NCBI GenBank assembly: GCA_017559555.1
Contig: JAFYRH010000159.1
Location: 1-7,435 of the forward strand
Direction of reading: 5' to 3'
Source: Clostridia bacterium
GTDB taxonomy: Bacteria; Bacillota; Clostridia; Oscillospirales; CAG-272
Length of the DNA: 7,435 nucleotides
The translations under genes were made by a program, and so were the position numbers. Of this stretch, positions 6,049 through 7,435 are shown in pieces. The notes below the pieces were generated by a model. It was given only the letters and a program-made list of their open reading frames with translations. It did no database searches and was not told where the DNA came from. The first letter of the stretch is position 1; each line of letters begins with the position of its first letter.

Positions 6049-6528
6049 TCAGTCAAATTGAAAACGCGTCTTGAGCGATGCGATGGAAGCGCGGGGGAAT
6101 GCGATGGGTTCTTCTTTGCCCTCGACCGCGAGCAGTACTTCGCCTGCCTCGTTCAGTCCGGCAAGCTTACCAAGATAGCTCTTGGCACCGTTCATGGGTG
6201 CATAGAGGCGAACCTCAACGTCCCAATCTTCGCAAGCCTCGATTTGCCAATCCTCCTTCAGTTCTCTCTCAATACCGGGAGAGGAAACCTCAAGGTGATA
6301 TGCCTCGTCGATGGGATCTGCCTCATCCAGAAGCGGATCGATGGCGCGATGCATTTTTTCGCAATCTTCTATGGTGATGCCTTCTTCACTGTCGATGGTG
6401 ATGCGCAAATACATATCTGCGCCAACCTTGACGTATTCAACGTCCCACAAGACGTATCCAAGCTCTTCGGCAAGCGGCTCTGCAATTGTGCGTACCGCAC
6501 CGACTACACCCTTTGCGTTCTTTTTCAT
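6049..6528 (-). CDS. rimP: Ribosome maturation factor RimP
   Basis: RimP assists assembly of the 30S subunit, helping S12 and neighbouring proteins join 16S rRNA. The N-terminal domain shows the family motifs LRITID (41-46), GITIEDCE (50-57), LDEADPI (67-73) and LEVSSPGIER (79-88). The C-terminal SH3-like domain follows. Two in-frame ATGs are possible. The first (6534) is only 2 bases from GAGG (6540-6537), too close for good initiation, whereas the second (6528) has an 8-base spacer. I chose the second, giving 159 residues; the longer form adds only Met-Lys. It is the first gene of the operon under the promoter at 6615-6643, with nusA next. The UTR ahead of it contains a terminator-like hairpin and a small upstream ORF. 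Confidence 0.95.
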   Translation of the reverse strand: MKKNAKGVVGAVRTIAEPLAEELGYVLWDVEYVKVGADMYLRITIDSEEGITIEDCEKMHRAIDPLLDEADPIDEAYHLEVSSPGIERELKEDWQIEACEDWDVEVRLYAPMNGAKSYLGKLAGLNEAGEVLLAVEGKEEPIAFPRASIASLKTRFQFD

Positions 6529-6555
6529 TTTCATATCCTCTTTTTTAAAAAATCC

Positions 6556-6589
6556 AAAAATTAAGAGCGGGTCTCTCTCGGCCCACTCT
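6556..6589 (-). promoter_or_regulatory. Terminator-like hairpin in the rimP leader (candidate attenuator)
   Basis: In the minus-strand transcript, AGAGUGGG (6589-6582) pairs with CCCGCUCU (6571-6564) through 8 bp including one U-G pair, around a 10-base purine-rich loop. The stem is followed by UAAUUUUU (6563-6556), then GGA and six more U before the ribosome binding site. Stem plus U tract has the form of an intrinsic terminator within the leader, upstream of rimP. The U tract is interrupted, so efficiency is uncertain. Confidence 0.45.
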
Positions 6590-6593
6590 CCAT
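6561..6593 (-). CDS. Possible 10-codon upstream ORF in the rimP leader
   Basis: An ATG at 6593-6591 opens ten codons, MESGPRETRS, ending in TAA at 6563-6561. The ORF spans the whole leader hairpin (6564-6589), and its stop directly follows the stem. A ribosome on it would keep the hairpin from forming. The only upstream purine match is a weak GGTAG near the predicted transcript 5' end, so initiation would be poor or near-leaderless. It may be coincidence; no homology can be judged at this length. Confidence 0.25.
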   Translation of the reverse strand: MESGPRETRS

Positions 6594-6614
6594 ACTTGTT
6601 ATTCTACCGTATGT

Positions 6615-6643
6615 AGTATATCACATTTTTTTGCTTTTTGCAA
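6615..6643 (-). promoter_or_regulatory. Sigma-A promoter of the rimP-nusA-infB operon
   Basis: On the minus strand: TTGCAA (6643-6638), a 17-base spacer containing a seven-A run, and TATACT (6620-6615). TGA immediately precedes the -10, giving an extended -10 element. Transcription should begin near 6608, leaving a leader of roughly 80 bases before rimP. A second, weaker match further upstream (TTGTCT 6700-6695, 17 bases, TTTAAT 6677-6672) could be an alternative promoter. Confidence 0.85.
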
Positions 6644-6667
6644 CCCTTTTTGTAAAAAAAATCTACC

Positions 6668-6691
6668 TTTTATTAAACTTTTTTAATAAAA
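6668..6691. repeat. A/T-only inverted repeat in the divergent intergenic region
   Basis: A perfect 10-bp inverted repeat (TTTTATTAAA, 4-base spacer CTTT, TTTAATAAAA) is composed only of A and T. It sits 25-48 bases upstream of the rimP -35 hexamer, between the two divergent genes. It could serve as an UP element, a regulator binding site, or nothing. It contains the -10-like hexamer of the weaker alternative rimP promoter. It lacks the GC stem expected of an intrinsic terminator. Confidence 0.5.
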
Positions 6692-6772
6692 TAAAGACAA
6701 AATCGCGTCTCTTGATTCTTTTTTGTGCATTTTTTCTACCCTTCGACACCACTCGACAAGAAGCGGCATATC

Positions 6773-6801
6773 TTGATAACAAGCCCCTCTCGCGCCAGAA
6801 T
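6773..6801 (+). promoter_or_regulatory. Weak candidate promoter for mazF
   Basis: TTGATA (6773-6778), a 17-base spacer and CAGAAT (6796-6801) form the best plus-strand sigma-A-like match I found ahead of mazF. It would give a leader of about 100 bases. The rest of 6692-6900 contains no recognisable gene on either strand and no antitoxin-like ORF. It has only a weak CCAAAA/TTTTGG hairpin (6809-6824) and a purine-rich stretch leading to the ribosome binding site. Confidence 0.3.
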
Positions 6802-6907
6802 ATTCCACCCAAAAACTTTTTTGGATAGCGTTTAAGCTCCGCCTATTCTTGGAAATAATACGAACAGAAAGCCCGCGAGGAGCAAAGAAAAGAAAGGAAG
6901 CATGACA

Positions 6908-7405
6908 ATGAGTGTCAGACGCGGAGATATTTATTATGCAGACTTGAGCCCCGTGATAGGCTCGGAGCAAGGGGGATTGCGCCCCGTATTGATTGTGCAA
7001 AACGACATCGGAAACCGATATAGCCCCACCGTAATAGCGGCGGCAATTACTTCACGAATGAGCAAAGCAAAGCTCCCTACACACATCGATATTTATGCCG
7101 GCGAGGTAGGACTCGCCAAGGATTCCGTCATCCTGCTTGAACAAATCAGAACCCTTGACAAACGCCGCCTAAAGGAAAAAATGGGACACCTTGACGATGA
7201 GGTGATGAACCACGTCAACACGGCAATCGCCATCAGCTTCGGCCTTGGCACACCCGAAGAAGATTTTGCCGCACGCTCAATGATGCAGCAAATCAACTAT
7301 ACACACGCCTCCCCTACCCCCGCAACCGACCTGCCCGCGACTGCTTCGACAACGACCAACACCCCCGCCGTGGCGGTGAATGAACAACCAACGGCGCAGG
7401 GATAA
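6908..7405 (+). CDS. ndoA: MazF/NdoA-type endoribonuclease toxin with C-terminal Thr/Ala/Pro-rich tail
   Basis: This is a sequence-specific mRNA endoribonuclease of the PemK/MazF family. Its first 113 residues follow B. subtilis NdoA closely: [49 protein letters not shown] and HLDDE. Counting from this start, the residues matching the catalytic Arg25 and Thr48 of NdoA are present. A first ATG lies at 6902, but it is 3 bases from AAAGGA (6893-6898). The ATG at 6908 has a 9-base spacer and aligns with the NdoA start, so I chose it (165 residues against 116). Residues 114-165 are an added tail rich in Thr, Ala and Pro, with no domain I recognise. The ORF ends in tandem TAATAA stops. No antitoxin gene precedes it; in Bacilli ndoAI lies directly upstream. 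Its codons include TCA and CTA, unlike the divergent core operon. Confidence 0.95.
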   Translation: MSVRRGDIYYADLSPVIGSEQGGLRPVLIVQNDIGNRYSPTVIAAAITSRMSKAKLPTHIDIYAGEVGLAKDSVILLEQIRTLDKRRLKEKMGHLDDEVMNHVNTAIAISFGLGTPEEDFAARSMMQQINYTHASPTPATDLPATASTTTNTPAVAVNEQPTAQG

Positions 7406-7417
7406 TAAAGAACCGCG

Positions 7418-7435
7418 CCCATGCATTTGCACGGG
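7418..7435 (+). terminator. Possible start of a terminator after mazF, cut by window edge
   Basis: CCCATGCA (7418-7425) and TGCACGGG (7428-7435) are complementary except at one position, 12 bases after the mazF stop. The structure may continue beyond the window, so the full stem and any T tract cannot be seen. Confidence 0.35.

Noticed and set aside
6611..6615. UACAU (the NdoA cleavage pentamer) next to the rimP promoter, suggesting MazF control of the operon
   Set aside because: It lies between the -10 and the predicted transcription start, so it is probably not in the RNA, and a single pentamer is expected by chance.
6631..6828. 65-codon plus-strand ORF upstream of mazF, considered as an antitoxin
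   Set aside because: It begins inside the rimP promoter, has no ribosome binding site and no ribbon-helix-helix or AbrB-like pattern; its Phe/Leu/Lys content reflects A/T-rich intergenic DNA.
6683..7000. 105-codon minus-strand ORF overlapping the mazF start
   Set aside because: It is antisense to the well-conserved N-terminus of MazF and has no recognisable domain.

Overview
The window looks like a chromosomal segment of a spore-forming Bacillota, most likely a clostridial lineage. The gene order rimP-nusA-ylxR-ylxQ-infB is the conserved Gram-positive transcription/translation operon. NusA lacks the C-terminal acidic repeats of proteobacterial NusA. The sigma-A promoters, strong purine-rich ribosome binding sites and a SpoVM-like micro-protein all fit. 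The core operon is roughly half G+C and the left end is visibly richer in A+T. I cannot name a species.

Layout, right to left, because almost everything is on the minus strand. An extended -10 promoter (6615-6643) starts the main operon. Its leader carries a terminator-like hairpin that coincides with a 10-codon upstream ORF. The genes follow in order: rimP (30S maturation), nusA (pausing and termination), ylxR/rnpM (RNase P modulator family), ylxQ (L7Ae/L30e kink-turn binder) and infB (initiation factor IF-2, with a long disordered linker). In Bacilli infB is usually followed by ylxP, rbfA and truB. Here it is followed by a Nudix hydrolase and a 30-codon ORF matching the sporulation peptide SpoVM, then an intrinsic terminator (532-572).

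Downstream of the terminator a separate, near-consensus promoter (464-492) drives a different transcription unit. It encodes a 115-residue coiled-coil plus winged-helix-like protein that I cannot name and, 12 bases later, the start of a small basic/hydrophobic protein cut by the window edge. Base composition and codon use differ sharply from the core operon, which suggests a different origin.

On the plus strand, divergent from rimP, lies a MazF/NdoA-type endoribonuclease. Its core is close to Bacillus subtilis NdoA, but it carries an unusual Thr/Ala/Pro-rich tail of about 50 residues and has no recognisable antitoxin gene upstream. The roughly 365-base divergent region holds the rimP promoter and leader, an A/T-only inverted repeat and at best a weak mazF promoter.

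The core genes form a ribosome-biogenesis, transcription and initiation module. No CRISPR array, tRNA, rRNA, insertion sequence or phage gene is visible. The points most worth checking are the SpoVM-like gene, the rimP leader uORF/hairpin, the solitary tailed MazF, and the near-total absence of TTA, CTA and TCA codons from the core operon.
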